Assembly: GCF_009724685.1 (NCBI RefSeq)
Contig: NZ_WMEF01000006.1
Coordinates: forward strand, 124,001-188,000
Length of the DNA: 64,000 nucleotides
From: Lysinibacillus cavernae
GTDB taxonomy: Bacteria; Bacillota; Bacilli; Bacillales_A; Planococcaceae
Direction: 5' to 3'
Shown here: in pieces, positions 54,244 through 63,336 of the stretch
Position numbering within the stretch: the stretch's first letter is position 1
Layout: each line of letters begins with the position of its first letter
Program-made: the position numbers and the translations under genes
The notes under the pieces: model-generated
The model's input: the letters and a program-made list of their open reading frames with translations, nothing else
Databases searched by the model: none
What the model was told of the DNA's origin: nothing

Positions 54244-55212
54244 TTATATTTTAATGAGAATTTTTCCCTGATGCTGACGACTTTCCATCAATTCATGTGC
54301 CTTTTGCATTTCCTCTAAGGCAAAAACTTTAGCAATTGGCACTTGGAAACTATCCTCTTTTAATAAAGTAAAAATATCCTGCGCAACTTGTTGTAGTATT
54401 TCTGGTTTCGAAGCTCTAGTCATGCCTAAGCTAAATCCTTTTATATTACGACAGCTACTATGTAAATCAGATGTTTTTATATTTCCTGCTCTGCCACCAC
54501 TATTGCCGAATTGTACAAGTGTGCCATAAAGTGCTAAACAAGTTAAACTTTCTTCTGTTACAGCCCCTGCAATGGAATCAAACACAAGATCAACACCACT
54601 ACCATCTGTAAGTTGATTGACATGTGTACTGAATTGATCGTAAGTAAGAACGTGATCCGCACCAAGTTGATAAACAATAGCGGCCTTCTCCAAATTACTC
54701 ACCGTACAAATAATCTGTTTAGCCCCTAGCTTTTTTGCCATTTGAATGAGCATTGTCCCAACGCCACCAGAAGCAGCATGAATCAAAACCGAATCCTGTT
54801 GACGAATAGGTGCTATCTGATGTGTTAAGATATACGATAAAAATGACACAGTTGGTACAGCTGCCACCTTCTCAAGAGGTACATCACTTGGAACTTTATA
54901 AACAAGTTGCTCCTTCGCTACAACCAATTCTGCATAAGCTCCATTTTTCGGAAATGCGATGACTTGATCGCCCTTTTGAAAATTACTGTTATCATCGAAA
55001 ACCTCTTCTATAACACCTGCAACATCTAAACCAAGAATCATCGGGAAATTGGCTTTAGCCTTATTGCCTGTACGGTTTTTTATATCCGCATAGTTCACAC
55101 TCGTATACGTTGTGCGTATTAGGACTTCGTCTTTAGAGATACTAGGCTTTGGACATTCTATATATCTTAAAACATCAGATGCACCAAACTCATTCATAAC
55201 AATCGCTTTCAT
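54244..55212 (-). CDS. Quinone oxidoreductase (zinc-free MDR family)
   Basis: A 322-residue NADPH-dependent oxidoreductase of the MDR superfamily, quinone reductase group. GAVxGxG-type dinucleotide binding is seen as HAASGGVGTMLIQMAKKLGA near 150. The structural zinc cysteines of alcohol dehydrogenases are missing, which is normal for this group. The catalytic domain opens with MKAIVMNEFGASDVLRYIECPKP. GGAGGGAG precedes ATG 55212. It probably reduces quinones or enals. Confidence 0.9.
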   Translation of the reverse strand: MKAIVMNEFGASDVLRYIECPKPSISKDEVLIRTTYTSVNYADIKNRTGNKAKANFPMILGLDVAGVIEEVFDDNSNFQKGDQVIAFPKNGAYAELVVAKEQLVYKVPSDVPLEKVAAVPTVSFLSYILTHQIAPIRQQDSVLIHAASGGVGTMLIQMAKKLGAKQIICTVSNLEKAAIVYQLGADHVLTYDQFSTHVNQLTDGSGVDLVFDSIAGAVTEESLTCLALYGTLVQFGNSGGRAGNIKTSDLHSSCRNIKGFSLGMTRASKPEILQQVAQDIFTLLKEDSFQVPIAKVFALEEMQKAHELMESRQHQGKILIKI

Positions 55213-55276
55213 GTCTGTCTCCCTCCTTGTTATAGTAAAATTATATACTAAATATAGAAGTGATGGAGGAATCTTC

Positions 55277-55900
55277 ATAAAAATCAAACCACAGCAATGT
55301 ATGTACAACGGTGTATCCTACGACTTTTTTGACAGTAAAAGTGATAAGATATGCTTTATGTTTTCTGGTACCGGCTATAATTATGAAAAACTTATACTTT
55401 ATTATGCTAGGTCTCTTATGCTAGAGCTTGGCTTTGCTGTCATCCAAATTAATTATACATTTGAGCAACACCAATTCGAACAGGAACCACAAGCTATATC
55501 GAAAATGGTTTATAGCGTCGTCGATCCTCTTGTAGCGCATATCATACAATCAAAATCCTACTCAAAAGTCATCTACCTGGGAAAATCATTAGGAACCTTG
55601 CCTATTATCGACTTTTATATGCAGAAGGCTTCCGCTTTCTCTACTTGTTATGTACTCTTCACACCATTGCTGTCCCTGGAGCATACAATGACAAATCTAC
55701 TAGACAAACAAGCATTTTTGGCAATCGGTACAGCAGACCCCCATTATTCACAGGAAAAAGTAGCACAGCTAACTACATTGGATCTTGTCGTTTATGAAAA
55801 CCTCGATCATTCACTTGAAGTCGCTTCTAATGTTGCTTTATCCATTCAATTTTGCCAGTCCCTTATGACACAATTAAAAGTCTTTCTACAAAATAATTAG
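55277..55900 (+). CDS. Small alpha/beta-hydrolase-like protein with unusual start
   Basis: A protein of about 207 residues with an alpha/beta-hydrolase arrangement: MFSGTGYNYEKL near the first strand, nucleophile region YLGKSLGTLPI (Ser near 110), an acid candidate in AIGTADPHYSQE and a His in NLDHSLEV near 180. GGAGGA at 55265-55270 is followed six bases later by ATA AAA ATC AAA CCA, so the initiator is an AUA codon unless ATG 55301, which lacks a ribosome site, is used (199 residues). It is divergent from the quinone reductase gene. Confidence 0.65.
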   Translation: MKIKPQQCMYNGVSYDFFDSKSDKICFMFSGTGYNYEKLILYYARSLMLELGFAVIQINYTFEQHQFEQEPQAISKMVYSVVDPLVAHIIQSKSYSKVIYLGKSLGTLPIIDFYMQKASAFSTCYVLFTPLLSLEHTMTNLLDKQAFLAIGTADPHYSQEKVAQLTTLDLVVYENLDHSLEVASNVALSIQFCQSLMTQLKVFLQNN

Positions 55901-55920
55901 TAATATTTTTATAGTACTCT

Positions 55921-55949
55921 TTACCAAAATTAGATACATATGCTACACT
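55921..55949 (+). promoter_or_regulatory. Promoter of the T-box leader
   Basis: TTACCA (55921-55926), 17 bp, TACACT (55944-55949), placing transcription start near 55956. Confidence 0.6.
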
Positions 55950-55955
55950 ATCAAA

Positions 55956-56250
55956 AATACATTGAAGAGAAGAGTAAATAAGGCTGTTCTTCCCAGAGAG
56001 CTCGAGTCGCTGAAAACGAGCAAGAACGAATTATTGAAACAAGCCTCGGAGTAGCGCATAGGATTTCTATTTGAATGATGGTGCGACGGGAACTCCCGTT
56101 AAAGAGTTACAGTATAAGCATAGGCACTTATGCCGTACTGAAAAGGCTATTATGGCGACATAATAGTGAACTAGGGTGGCACCACGTGAGTATAAATTCC
56201 GCAATCTCGTCCCTAAGACTAATGGTCTTGGGGGTGGGATTTTTTATTTT
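55956..56250 (+). promoter_or_regulatory. T-box riboswitch before the MFS transporter gene
   Basis: The leader has the T-box sequence AGGGTGGCACCACG at 56173-56186 (consensus AGGGUGGNACCGCG) and a Stem I region with CAGAGAGCTCGAG, GTCGCTGAAAACGAGC and the specifier-loop end GAAACAAGCCTCGGAGTAG (56036-56054). It ends in a terminator at 56203-56246. Reading the codon after GAA gives ACA (Thr), but other registers give AAC (Asn) or CAA (Gln). The UGGC bulge would pair with a tRNA whose discriminator base is G, which fits Asn or Gln better. Uncharged tRNA should turn on the transporter. Confidence 0.9.
56203..56246 (+). terminator. T-box terminator hairpin
   Basis: AATCTCGTCCCTAAGAC pairs (with G-U pairs) with GTCTTGGGGGTGGGATT, then TTTTT. 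The T-box sequence can form the competing antiterminator. Confidence 0.85.
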
Positions 56251-56283
56251 GCAAATCATGACTTTGCTTAGGGAGGAATTTAT

Positions 56284-57531
56284 ATGAAGAAATCTTTAGA
56301 GGCCTGGCGCTATCCTGCCATCCTATTATGTAGTATTGGTGTTTCCAGCATCGGAGGATGGATCTATTTTATCGCCTTAAATCTTATTGTATTAAATCTT
56401 ACAGAATCAGCTCTTGCTGTCTCTGGCTTATACATTGTTAGAGCGATCTCATCCTTGTTCACTAATTTTTGGTCAGGGAGCCTAATCGATCGCTTTAATA
56501 AAAAAAATCTAATGATACTTTTAAATTTTTTTCAATCTATACTAATTGTGATACTTCCCTTCTTTTCTAGCTTAGTGTGGATTTATGCCTTAGTCTTTAT
56601 CATTACAGCTGCTAGTTCTATGTATCATCCAACCTCTATGACCTATATCACTAAATTGATACCTATAGCACACCGGAAGCGTTTTAACTCACTACGCAGC
56701 TTGCTGGACTCTGGCGCTTTTCTAACTGGGCCAGCCATTGCCGGTTTTCTATTTACACTCGGTACGCCAAATATGGCTATATACTTAAATGCTATTGCTT
56801 TATTTTTATCGGCCTGTATAACGACAAAAATGCCGAATGTTGAAGCACATGAACAATTAGCTTTTTTTAGTGATACAGAAAAATCTTCACTTAATAAAGT
56901 GTTGCTCCATGATTGGAAGATGGTCATACAGTTTAGCTTAAAAAATTCCTATATTACGATGATTTATTTGTTATTTAGTGGCATTATCGTCTTAATGACA
57001 GCAACTGACTCTTTAGAGGCTGCTTTTGCAACTCAAGTGCTTGCTTTATCTGAGGGGGAATATGGGATTTTAGTCAGCATTGCAGGTGTAGGTGTATTAG
57101 TGGGCTCTATAACTAATTCCACTATCGTTGAAAAGGTGTCTACTGCATGGCTGATTGGTATGGGGTCTCTTCTAACAGCATTAGGTTATTTGGTGTTTAC
57201 TTCTTCCTATACATTTCCTATAGCTGCTTTAGGTTGCTTTCTATTATCATTTGCAACTGCTTTTGCGAATACAGGATTCTACACATTTTATCAAAATAAT
57301 ATCCCAGCCGAAAGCATGGGAAGAATAGGAAGTATTTATGGTTTCTTTGAAGCTCTATTCATCATACTATTGACAGCTTTTTATGGCGTTGCTGCAGAGA
57401 TAATTACAATCCGTTTTGTTGTCATGAGTGCTTCCCTTGTTATGTTAATTGTAGCCATCATTTTATTCCTATTAGCTATACGACCTTCTAAGTCACTCTT
57501 CTATGAAAACATTTCCGAATTTCGTGACTAA
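56284..57531 (+). CDS. MFS transporter under T-box control
   Basis: A 415-residue major facilitator with about 12 helices. The loop between helices 2 and 3 reads GSLIDRFNKKNLMIL, a variant of the MFS motif A. AGGGAGGAA lies eight bases before the ATG. The T-box leader makes it an amino-acid-responsive transporter, since T-boxes normally control synthetases and amino-acid uptake or synthesis. MFS members under a T-box are less common than APC or ABC ones, so it could import the amino acid or a precursor peptide. Confidence 0.88.
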   Translation: MKKSLEAWRYPAILLCSIGVSSIGGWIYFIALNLIVLNLTESALAVSGLYIVRAISSLFTNFWSGSLIDRFNKKNLMILLNFFQSILIVILPFFSSLVWIYALVFIITAASSMYHPTSMTYITKLIPIAHRKRFNSLRSLLDSGAFLTGPAIAGFLFTLGTPNMAIYLNAIALFLSACITTKMPNVEAHEQLAFFSDTEKSSLNKVLLHDWKMVIQFSLKNSYITMIYLLFSGIIVLMTATDSLEAAFATQVLALSEGEYGILVSIAGVGVLVGSITNSTIVEKVSTAWLIGMGSLLTALGYLVFTSSYTFPIAALGCFLLSFATAFANTGFYTFYQNNIPAESMGRIGSIYGFFEALFIILLTAFYGVAAEIITIRFVVMSASLVMLIVAIILFLLAIRPSKSLFYENISEFRD

Positions 57532-57532
57532 A

Positions 57533-57572
57533 GAAAAAATAGGTCTTTTCCTTAAGTGGGAAAGACCTATCT
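57533..57572. terminator. Bidirectional terminator
   Basis: AGGTCTTTTCC pairs with GGGAAAGACCT (one mismatch). A and T runs flank it. Confidence 0.85.
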
Positions 57573-58302
57573 ACATATGCCCCAATTCTTGTGAAAGAAG
57601 GTATGCTGTTTTGGTTACCTCTTTTGCAATACTCTCTAATTTTTCAACATCTGTTTCATACTCAAAGCATTCTACACTGATTGCTGCAATTGGTTTACCA
57701 TCCAAATCAAAAACAGGCGCGGCAACAGAAACAGTTCCCTTTGTTTTTTCTCCGTAGCTAATAGCGTATCCTTTATCTTTAATGAGGAGAAGTTGTTCCA
57801 TTAACTCACTTTTCTCAAGAACATTCATATTCTCAAAAAAAGTAGCTTGTACTTCTCTATTTGAAAAAGTCAGTAGCACTTTATTGGCTGCCCCAACGGG
57901 ATATGGAATTTTTTCACCAATCATATCAATGATACGGACATTTTTTGGGCTATCTACTCGATCAATAATAATTGAGGAAAACTGTTTTGGTATATTTAGA
58001 TATGTAGTTTCACGAACCTTGTTTGCAAGCTCCTCTAATAATGGATGAGCTTTTTCACGAATATTCGTATGATGGTACATTTTCATTCCGAGTTGTAACC
58101 ATGTATACCCTAAACGAAATTCCTTTTTCTCCTCATTTCTTTCTACTAAATCGAAAGTTTCTAATGTATACAATAAACGATAAATTGTACTGCTAGGTAA
58201 ATCTGTTTCATTGTAGATATCTTGAACAGAAAAGAATTTCTTAGGTTGTTTAGCTAGTACATCAATAATCATCATTGCTCTTTCAATGGATTGAATCATC
58301 AC
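57571..58302 (-). CDS. IclR-family transcriptional regulator
   Basis: A 243-residue IclR regulator. The winged helix at 5-70 (SVQDIYNETDLPSSTIYRLLYTLETFDLV) precedes the effector-binding domain (85-240, DRVDSPKNVRIIDMIGEKIPYPVGAANKVLL and VSVAAPVFDLDGKPIAAISVEC). It is divergent from rocB across 237 bp that contain a candidate operator, so it probably represses that gene. Confidence 0.92.
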   Translation of the reverse strand: MMIQSIERAMMIIDVLAKQPKKFFSVQDIYNETDLPSSTIYRLLYTLETFDLVERNEEKKEFRLGYTWLQLGMKMYHHTNIREKAHPLLEELANKVRETTYLNIPKQFSSIIIDRVDSPKNVRIIDMIGEKIPYPVGAANKVLLTFSNREVQATFFENMNVLEKSELMEQLLLIKDKGYAISYGEKTKGTVSVAAPVFDLDGKPIAAISVECFEYETDVEKLESIAKEVTKTAYLLSQELGHM

Positions 58303-58403
58303 TACTCCCCCCTATTATTCATTTTAACGAATTTTTACTCATTTAAATAGACATATAAGCCAATAATTTAATAAAAAAACACAGAATTTTATAAAAACTA
58401 AAA

Positions 58404-58457
58404 TTGACGATTACGTTATTTTCTTATATGATGAACTTATATTCCACTATACGGATT
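58404..58457 (+). promoter_or_regulatory. rocB promoter and candidate IclR operator
   Basis: TTGACG (58404-58409), 17 bp, TATGAT (58427-58432). Just downstream TTCCACTATACGGATT (58442-58457) resembles the TTCCxxATAxxGGAA box known for several IclR-family proteins, in a position where bound repressor would block initiation. Confidence 0.6.
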
Positions 58458-58539
58458 AATTTTCATATAACGAAAACATTTAGTGAAAACGGTTGCTATT
58501 TTGAATGATACCTAGTCGAACAAAAAAGGAGCAAAATAT

Positions 58540-60201
58540 ATGTATCAACAACTAAGACAATTACCAATCGCAACACAAATTGAAGAGCTTACAAAAGAAT
58601 TAGTAGCTATTAATAGCATTAATGGTACTCATGGTGAAGGAAAAATTATTGAGTTTATCTATGAAAAAATGCAAGCATTTCCCTACTACCATGAAAATCC
58701 TTCATTTCTTTGGACAACAAACGTCAAACATGATCCAATAGGACGTAAAAATCTCTTTGCCTTCGTTAAAAGTCCTAAAGAAACTAAAAAGACAATTATC
58801 TATCACGCTCATTTAGATACTGTTGATATAGAGGATTATGGTCATTTGAAAGAGTTTGCTTTTTCTCCTTCCAAGCTTGAGGAATTCTTTAAAATATCTG
58901 AAGGCAATGCTGATGTAAAGAAGGATGCTCAAAGTGGCGATTGGATGTTTGGACGTGGAGCTGTAGATATGAAAAGTGGAGCTGCCGTTCATATTGCAAA
59001 TATACACTATTTCGCACATCATCTTGAACAATTAGAGGGCAACTTACTTCTTATTTTAAATGGTGGTGAAGAATCTGAGCATGATGGGATTATTGATGCA
59101 TTGGATGAACTTAGCCGTTTAAAAATAGAACAAGAGCTGGATTTTCTAATGGCCATCAATACAGATTTTACAACACCTTTATACGGTGGCGACCCACATC
59201 GTTATATTTATACAGGGGTTGCTGGCAAGCTACTTCCATCATTCTATATTTATGGACGTGAGGTGCATGTAGGCGATACATTAAGTGGTATTGATCCAAA
59301 CTATATAGCAGCTAAAATTACGGAGCGTATTCATAATAATTTAGCAATGACTGAGCAAATTGCAGGTGAAACGATACTCCCACCTACTTGTTTATATCAA
59401 CGTGATACAAAGGAATCCTATACAGTTCAAACGGCATCCATAAGCCAAATTTATTTTAACTACTTCTTATATGAAGAATCACCAGATCTTGTCGTTGAAA
59501 AACTTAAATCTGTTACACAGCAGGCATGTACTGAGGCAGAACAATATTTACAACTTCAATATGAGAAATATGTTGAACGCTCCAATGTACCTAAAAGCCC
59601 TTTATCTTGGCATATTGAGGTTGTGACGTATGATGAACTAATTTCATATTTAAATGAAAAAGGCATTCAGACAGAGCTTATTATTACGGATATATTGAAA
59701 AAGAATACAGGAAAAGAATTACGCCAACAATCATTTGCCATCGTGGATGCCCTACAAAAGGCAGACCCAGAACATAAACCTCGTGTTGTCTTATTCTTTG
59801 CACCACCGTTTTTACCACACAATTATTTAAAGGAAAATGTGGTAAGGGATCAAGTATTAAAACAAACCATTTCACAAGTTGTCGATGAGATGGCTAGTGA
59901 AACGGGTGAGCAGTTCCAAGTTAAACGATTTTTCCCTTACTTGGCTGATGGAAGTTTTTTATCTATACATGCAACACAAGAAGAACTACATGCGTTGCTT
60001 AATAATTTCCCAAAATGGGAGACACTTTATCCACTACCATTTGAAAAAATAAAAACACTAGATATCCCTTCCGTTACAATGGGTGTTTATGGGAAAGACG
60101 GTCACAAATGGACTGAGCGAGTGTATAAACCTTATTCCTTTGGCGTTCTGCCAAAGCTAATACAGCAAACAACTAGAGCGTTATTCAAATCAAATCTTTA
60201 A
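58540..60201 (+). CDS. rocB: M20-family peptidase-like protein, RocB type
   Basis: A 553-residue protein of the RocB group, large M20 relatives linked to arginine utilisation in B. subtilis but without a proven reaction. Metal-site motifs are YHAHLDTVD (near 90), FGRGAVDMKSG (near 145), NGGEESEHDG (near 180) and a C-terminal KDGHKWTERV (near 527). AAAGGAG precedes the ATG. The usual rocABC/DEF neighbours are absent; an IclR regulator is divergent instead, suggesting a role beyond arginine. Confidence 0.88.
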   Translation: MYQQLRQLPIATQIEELTKELVAINSINGTHGEGKIIEFIYEKMQAFPYYHENPSFLWTTNVKHDPIGRKNLFAFVKSPKETKKTIIYHAHLDTVDIEDYGHLKEFAFSPSKLEEFFKISEGNADVKKDAQSGDWMFGRGAVDMKSGAAVHIANIHYFAHHLEQLEGNLLLILNGGEESEHDGIIDALDELSRLKIEQELDFLMAINTDFTTPLYGGDPHRYIYTGVAGKLLPSFYIYGREVHVGDTLSGIDPNYIAAKITERIHNNLAMTEQIAGETILPPTCLYQRDTKESYTVQTASISQIYFNYFLYEESPDLVVEKLKSVTQQACTEAEQYLQLQYEKYVERSNVPKSPLSWHIEVVTYDELISYLNEKGIQTELIITDILKKNTGKELRQQSFAIVDALQKADPEHKPRVVLFFAPPFLPHNYLKENVVRDQVLKQTISQVVDEMASETGEQFQVKRFFPYLADGSFLSIHATQEELHALLNNFPKWETLYPLPFEKIKTLDIPSVTMGVYGKDGHKWTERVYKPYSFGVLPKLIQQTTRALFKSNL

Positions 60202-60207
60202 GATAAT

Positions 60208-60247
60208 AAAGCACCATTCTATTTGCTGAAATAGAATGGTGCTTTTT
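60208..60247. terminator. Bidirectional terminator
   Basis: AAAGCACCATTCTATTT and AAATAGAATGGTGCTTT around a four-base loop. Confidence 0.92.
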
Positions 60248-60253
60248 ATGTAT

Positions 60254-61207
60254 CTACATTTTATTTGGGAAGCATTTCACTTTATCCACAGCTTCTAGTA
60301 ATTTTTTTGTTACAACTTCTGATTCATCAATGTGTTCTGTTAAAACTTTATTCGTTTCATCAAATAACGCTGTCGTCGTTTGGAATTTACTCATGACATC
60401 TTCTGTCGATATTTTTTGGCTATCTATATATTGAAGCAACTCCTTCACTTCACCTTGCACATTCATAATGATTTGGAGTAATACATTAATCTGCTCAGAG
60501 GTATCCGTACTTTTTTGTAGCCCCTCCGTCACTAATTGCATATTATTTTTATTATCTTCATAGGCTTCAGAGATTTGATCTTCTATTTTTTTCGTAAGGT
60601 TCACAATATCCTCTGTGCTTGATTTTGTATTTTCTGCTAATTTTCGTACTTCTTCCGCAACAACTGAAAACCCTTTTCCATGTTCACCAGCTCGTGCTGC
60701 TTCTATTGATGCATTAAGAGCAAGCAAATTGGTTTGATTAGAAATCTCACTGATTACTTTCACAATATCCGTTATTTGTTTTGAGCGTTCACTTAAATGG
60801 TTCATGCTATTCGTTGTTTTTCTTGATTGCTCACCTAGCTCATCAATTACAAGCTGAACTTCCTTAACCGCTTGTTTGCTATCGATAGATAACGAAACCA
60901 TTTTATCTGATGAAACAATTAAAGAGTTTCCTTTTTCAAGGGCATGTTCAGATATTGTATTTGATTGAATAGTGCTATTTTCTACTTTATTAAATTCTTT
61001 TAATATTCCAGTAACCATTTCACCTAAAATGATATGTTGGTTATTAACTATATCATGTTGTCCAATCGTCGAAATTAGTTCTTTATGTAGCTCATTTAAA
61101 AAAATCTGAAATTCATGATCTTTCTTATCCAGCTTTGCATTCAGTTCATCAATTTTAGCCTTAAATTGCTCTATATCTTCTTTTTTTGATTGAAACATTG
61201 TTAACAC
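60254..61207 (-). CDS. Soluble methyl-accepting chemotaxis-like protein
   Basis: A 317-residue MCP signalling protein without membrane helices, resembling B. subtilis YfmS. Residues 1-60 form a charged coiled coil; the rest is the four-helix signalling domain. The conserved hairpin tip [41 protein letters not shown] lies near residues 155-195 and contacts CheA/CheW. It has no obvious ligand-binding domain, so it may sense through the coiled coil or another protein. The start GTG 61207 follows GAGGTG by seven bases; ATG 61198 is an alternative. Confidence 0.9.
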   Translation of the reverse strand: MLTMFQSKKEDIEQFKAKIDELNAKLDKKDHEFQIFLNELHKELISTIGQHDIVNNQHIILGEMVTGILKEFNKVENSTIQSNTISEHALEKGNSLIVSSDKMVSLSIDSKQAVKEVQLVIDELGEQSRKTTNSMNHLSERSKQITDIVKVISEISNQTNLLALNASIEAARAGEHGKGFSVVAEEVRKLAENTKSSTEDIVNLTKKIEDQISEAYEDNKNNMQLVTEGLQKSTDTSEQINVLLQIIMNVQGEVKELLQYIDSQKISTEDVMSKFQTTTALFDETNKVLTEHIDESEVVTKKLLEAVDKVKCFPNKM

Positions 61208-61302
61208 AGCCCATCACCTCAGAAAATAGATTATTGAATATGTACTTATTTTACTGGTTTTAAAGTGAATAATAAACAAATATCTCAATTGTAGACAATT
61301 TC

Positions 61303-61352
61303 AAAAAAAAAACACTACTATCAGCGCAAAATTGTGATAGTAGTGATATTTT
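61303..61352 (-). terminator. Terminator after ndh
   Basis: On the minus strand CACTACTATC pairs with GATAGTAGTG and is followed by a long T run. Confidence 0.9.
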
Positions 61353-61356
61353 TTTC

Positions 61357-62541
61357 TTAATATGCTAAACCGAATAAAGCTTTAATATGTGTTAAATAAC
61401 GAATATTAGAAGCTTCTTTCATTAATGTTGCAGGAAGACCTTTAAGCTCTGTGTTGCTAGCACCAATTGTAGCAACAGCATCTTTACGACCTAGGCTCGC
61501 AAGTGTACCAGAGTTTACTGCTGAGAATGATTTCATCTCTTGGTTTTTGTATTGTGCAAATACATTATAACCAGCGCATTCACCCATTTGCCATGCAACT
61601 TGTGCAGTTGGAGCGTATAGTGGACGGCCTCCGTCACCTGGTAATGCTACAGATGCATCACCAATAACGAATACATCTTCATGAGATGTAGATTGTAAGA
61701 ATTCATTAATTGTTGCTTTACCGCGATCAGCTGCTAGACCTGATTCACCTACCATTGGAAGTGGAGCTACCCCACCTGTCCAAACAAGTGTATTTGCAAC
61801 AATTGGTTCACGGTCTTTTAGCGAAATGACATTACCGTCAACACCTGTTACAGGCGTACCTGTAATAAACTCTACACCACGTTTTGCTAAGCTTTCAGTA
61901 GCGCGTTGGATAAGTGCATCTGGAAGTACTGGTAAAATTTTAGGACCAGCTTCAACAAGTTTAATTTTAAGATCAGCAAAGTTAACACCATGTTTTGCAG
62001 CGATTTTCGGGAAGTTGTCCACGATTTCACCAACAAGCTCAACACCTGTTAAACCGCCACCACCGATAACGATTGTTGCATCTGCTTCATCTTTAGATTG
62101 TGCATATGCTTTAATACGGTCTTCGATATGCTTGTTAATTTTATTGGCATCATTTACTGATTTAAGAACCATTGAGTTTTCTTCTAATCCAGGGATACCG
62201 AAGAATCCAGTTTGGCTACCTAAAGATACTACAAGTGTATCGTAAGTTAATGTATAGCCATTATCTAAATCAACCTTTTTATTATCAACATTGAAATTTG
62301 TAATTTTCGCAATGTGTAGATCGATATCTAAACCTTTAAAGATTTTTTTAAGTGGTAAAGCAACAGCACCTTCTGCAATTGTACCACCAGCTAAACGGTG
62401 AAGCTCAGTGATAATTTGGTGTGTTGGGAATTGGTTTACTACAGTAATTTTAGCTTCATCAGCTGATAAATACTTACGTGCTGTTAATGCAGTTAAAACG
62501 CCAGCGTAACCTGCACCTAAGATGACGATTTCTTTTGACAT
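61357..62541 (-). CDS. ndh: Type II NADH dehydrogenase
   Basis: A 394-residue non-proton-pumping NADH:quinone oxidoreductase. The FAD loop ILGAGYAGVLTALTARKY (near 6) and NADH loop VIGGGGLTGVELVGEI (near 158) are intact. The C-terminal FAQYKNQEMKSF to ASLGRKDAVATIG and a hydrophobic end near AGNIRYLTHIKALFG-like residues match B. subtilis Ndh (YjlD). It reoxidises NADH at the inner face of the membrane and feeds menaquinone. It follows yjlC by 45 bp in the same operon order as in B. subtilis, where Rex controls it. Confidence 0.96.
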   Translation of the reverse strand: MSKEIVILGAGYAGVLTALTARKYLSADEAKITVVNQFPTHQIITELHRLAGGTIAEGAVALPLKKIFKGLDIDLHIAKITNFNVDNKKVDLDNGYTLTYDTLVVSLGSQTGFFGIPGLEENSMVLKSVNDANKINKHIEDRIKAYAQSKDEADATIVIGGGGLTGVELVGEIVDNFPKIAAKHGVNFADLKIKLVEAGPKILPVLPDALIQRATESLAKRGVEFITGTPVTGVDGNVISLKDREPIVANTLVWTGGVAPLPMVGESGLAADRGKATINEFLQSTSHEDVFVIGDASVALPGDGGRPLYAPTAQVAWQMGECAGYNVFAQYKNQEMKSFSAVNSGTLASLGRKDAVATIGASNTELKGLPATLMKEASNIRYLTHIKALFGLAY

Positions 62542-62586
62542 GATTAATTAATCCTCCGTCCTTACGAATTGAATATACCTCTAGTC

Positions 62587-63015
62587 TTATTTAGCTTTAC
62601 GTTCTGCGTTTACTTGTAAGAAAGCATTAACGAAACGGAAAACATTTTGAACTTGTGGGTCTTTTAACATTTTCACAAGACCGAATAAACCAATCACTTC
62701 TTGGCTTTCAGATGCACGGTCTTTGGCTTCAATTGCAGTGGCTGCAAGGTTTTTCGCAGTGCCTACTACTGGTCCAGCGAATTCTGTTACTGCTCCAACA
62801 GTATCATTTTTAAGTACTTCATCAGTTGCAACAGCTTGAGCAAACTCATATGATTTTGTTAATAACGTCATCATTTCAGTTAGCTTCGGTAATTGCTCAA
62901 CTAAAGTAGTAAGAGATTCTTGAACTTCAGGCTTTAATAATTGATCTAGCACATCTAATTGTTCTTTACTCACAGTTAATTGCTCAGCCTGTATTTGGTT
63001 ATTCGATTCTGACAT
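62587..63015 (-). CDS. yjlC: DUF1641-family protein, YjlC
   Basis: A 142-residue DUF1641 protein, predicted as helical with a central GAVTEFAGPVVGTAKNLAA. Its B. subtilis relative precedes ndh in the same arrangement and has no known function. AAAGGAGAG lies before the ATG. A weak terminator-like hairpin and a cysteine-rich short ORF sit between this gene and the CRP/FNR-type regulator upstream. Confidence 0.92.
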   Translation of the reverse strand: MSESNNQIQAEQLTVSKEQLDVLDQLLKPEVQESLTTLVEQLPKLTEMMTLLTKSYEFAQAVATDEVLKNDTVGAVTEFAGPVVGTAKNLAATAIEAKDRASESQEVIGLFGLVKMLKDPQVQNVFRFVNAFLQVNAERKAK

Positions 63016-63065
63016 TTTGAACTCTCCTTTGCCATCACTAATACTATTTTTTTATTGCTTACATG

Positions 63066-63090
63066 TAAAAAAGACCATTAAGGTCGATCT
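63066..63090 (-). terminator. Small terminator-like hairpin after the cysteine-rich ORF
   Basis: On the minus strand GACC-TTAAT-GGTC followed by TTTTTT. With only four core pairs it is weak and could act as an attenuator for yjlC-ndh. Confidence 0.5.
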
Positions 63091-63200
63091 TAACAGTCGT
63101 TACAGCACGTATATCTTATACATTCACCAGTCTCAAGGGCTGGATAGCAATTCGTATGACTCGTTATTATAATGTTAACTTTATTTTGTAAAAAGCGCAT
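63090..63200 (-). CDS. Cysteine-rich short ORF, 36 residues
   Basis: Starts MRFLQNKVNIIITSH and ends ECIRYTCCNDC. Cysteines are at 18, 27, 32, 33 and 36. AAGGATGG lies seven bases before the ATG (a second ATG at 63203 is also possible). A TTGAAA-17-TATAAT promoter precedes it, and a terminator-like hairpin begins at its stop codon. I do not recognise it. It could be a metal- or redox-responsive peptide, or a leader peptide whose Cys codons near the hairpin tune expression of yjlC-ndh. Confidence 0.5.
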   Translation of the reverse strand: MRFLQNKVNIIITSHTNCYPALETGECIRYTCCNDC

Positions 63201-63243
63201 CATAATACCATCCTTATCTTGTCTTGGTGACATTACAACATTC

Positions 63244-63286
63244 ATTATAAGACTGTTTGTACATTATTTCAATGAGCTAAATCACA
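63244..63286 (-). promoter_or_regulatory. Promoter with CRP/FNR-like site
   Basis: On the minus strand TTGAAA (63272-63267), 17 bp, TATAAT (63249-63244). TGTGA-N6-TCATT (63286-63271) resembles TGTGA-N6-TCACA and would be centred near -41.5, the class II activation position. Confidence 0.55.
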
Positions 63287-63336
63287 ATTTCGACAATCTT
63301 TTCAAAATTCATTGATTTTGTCAACTATTAACTGCC

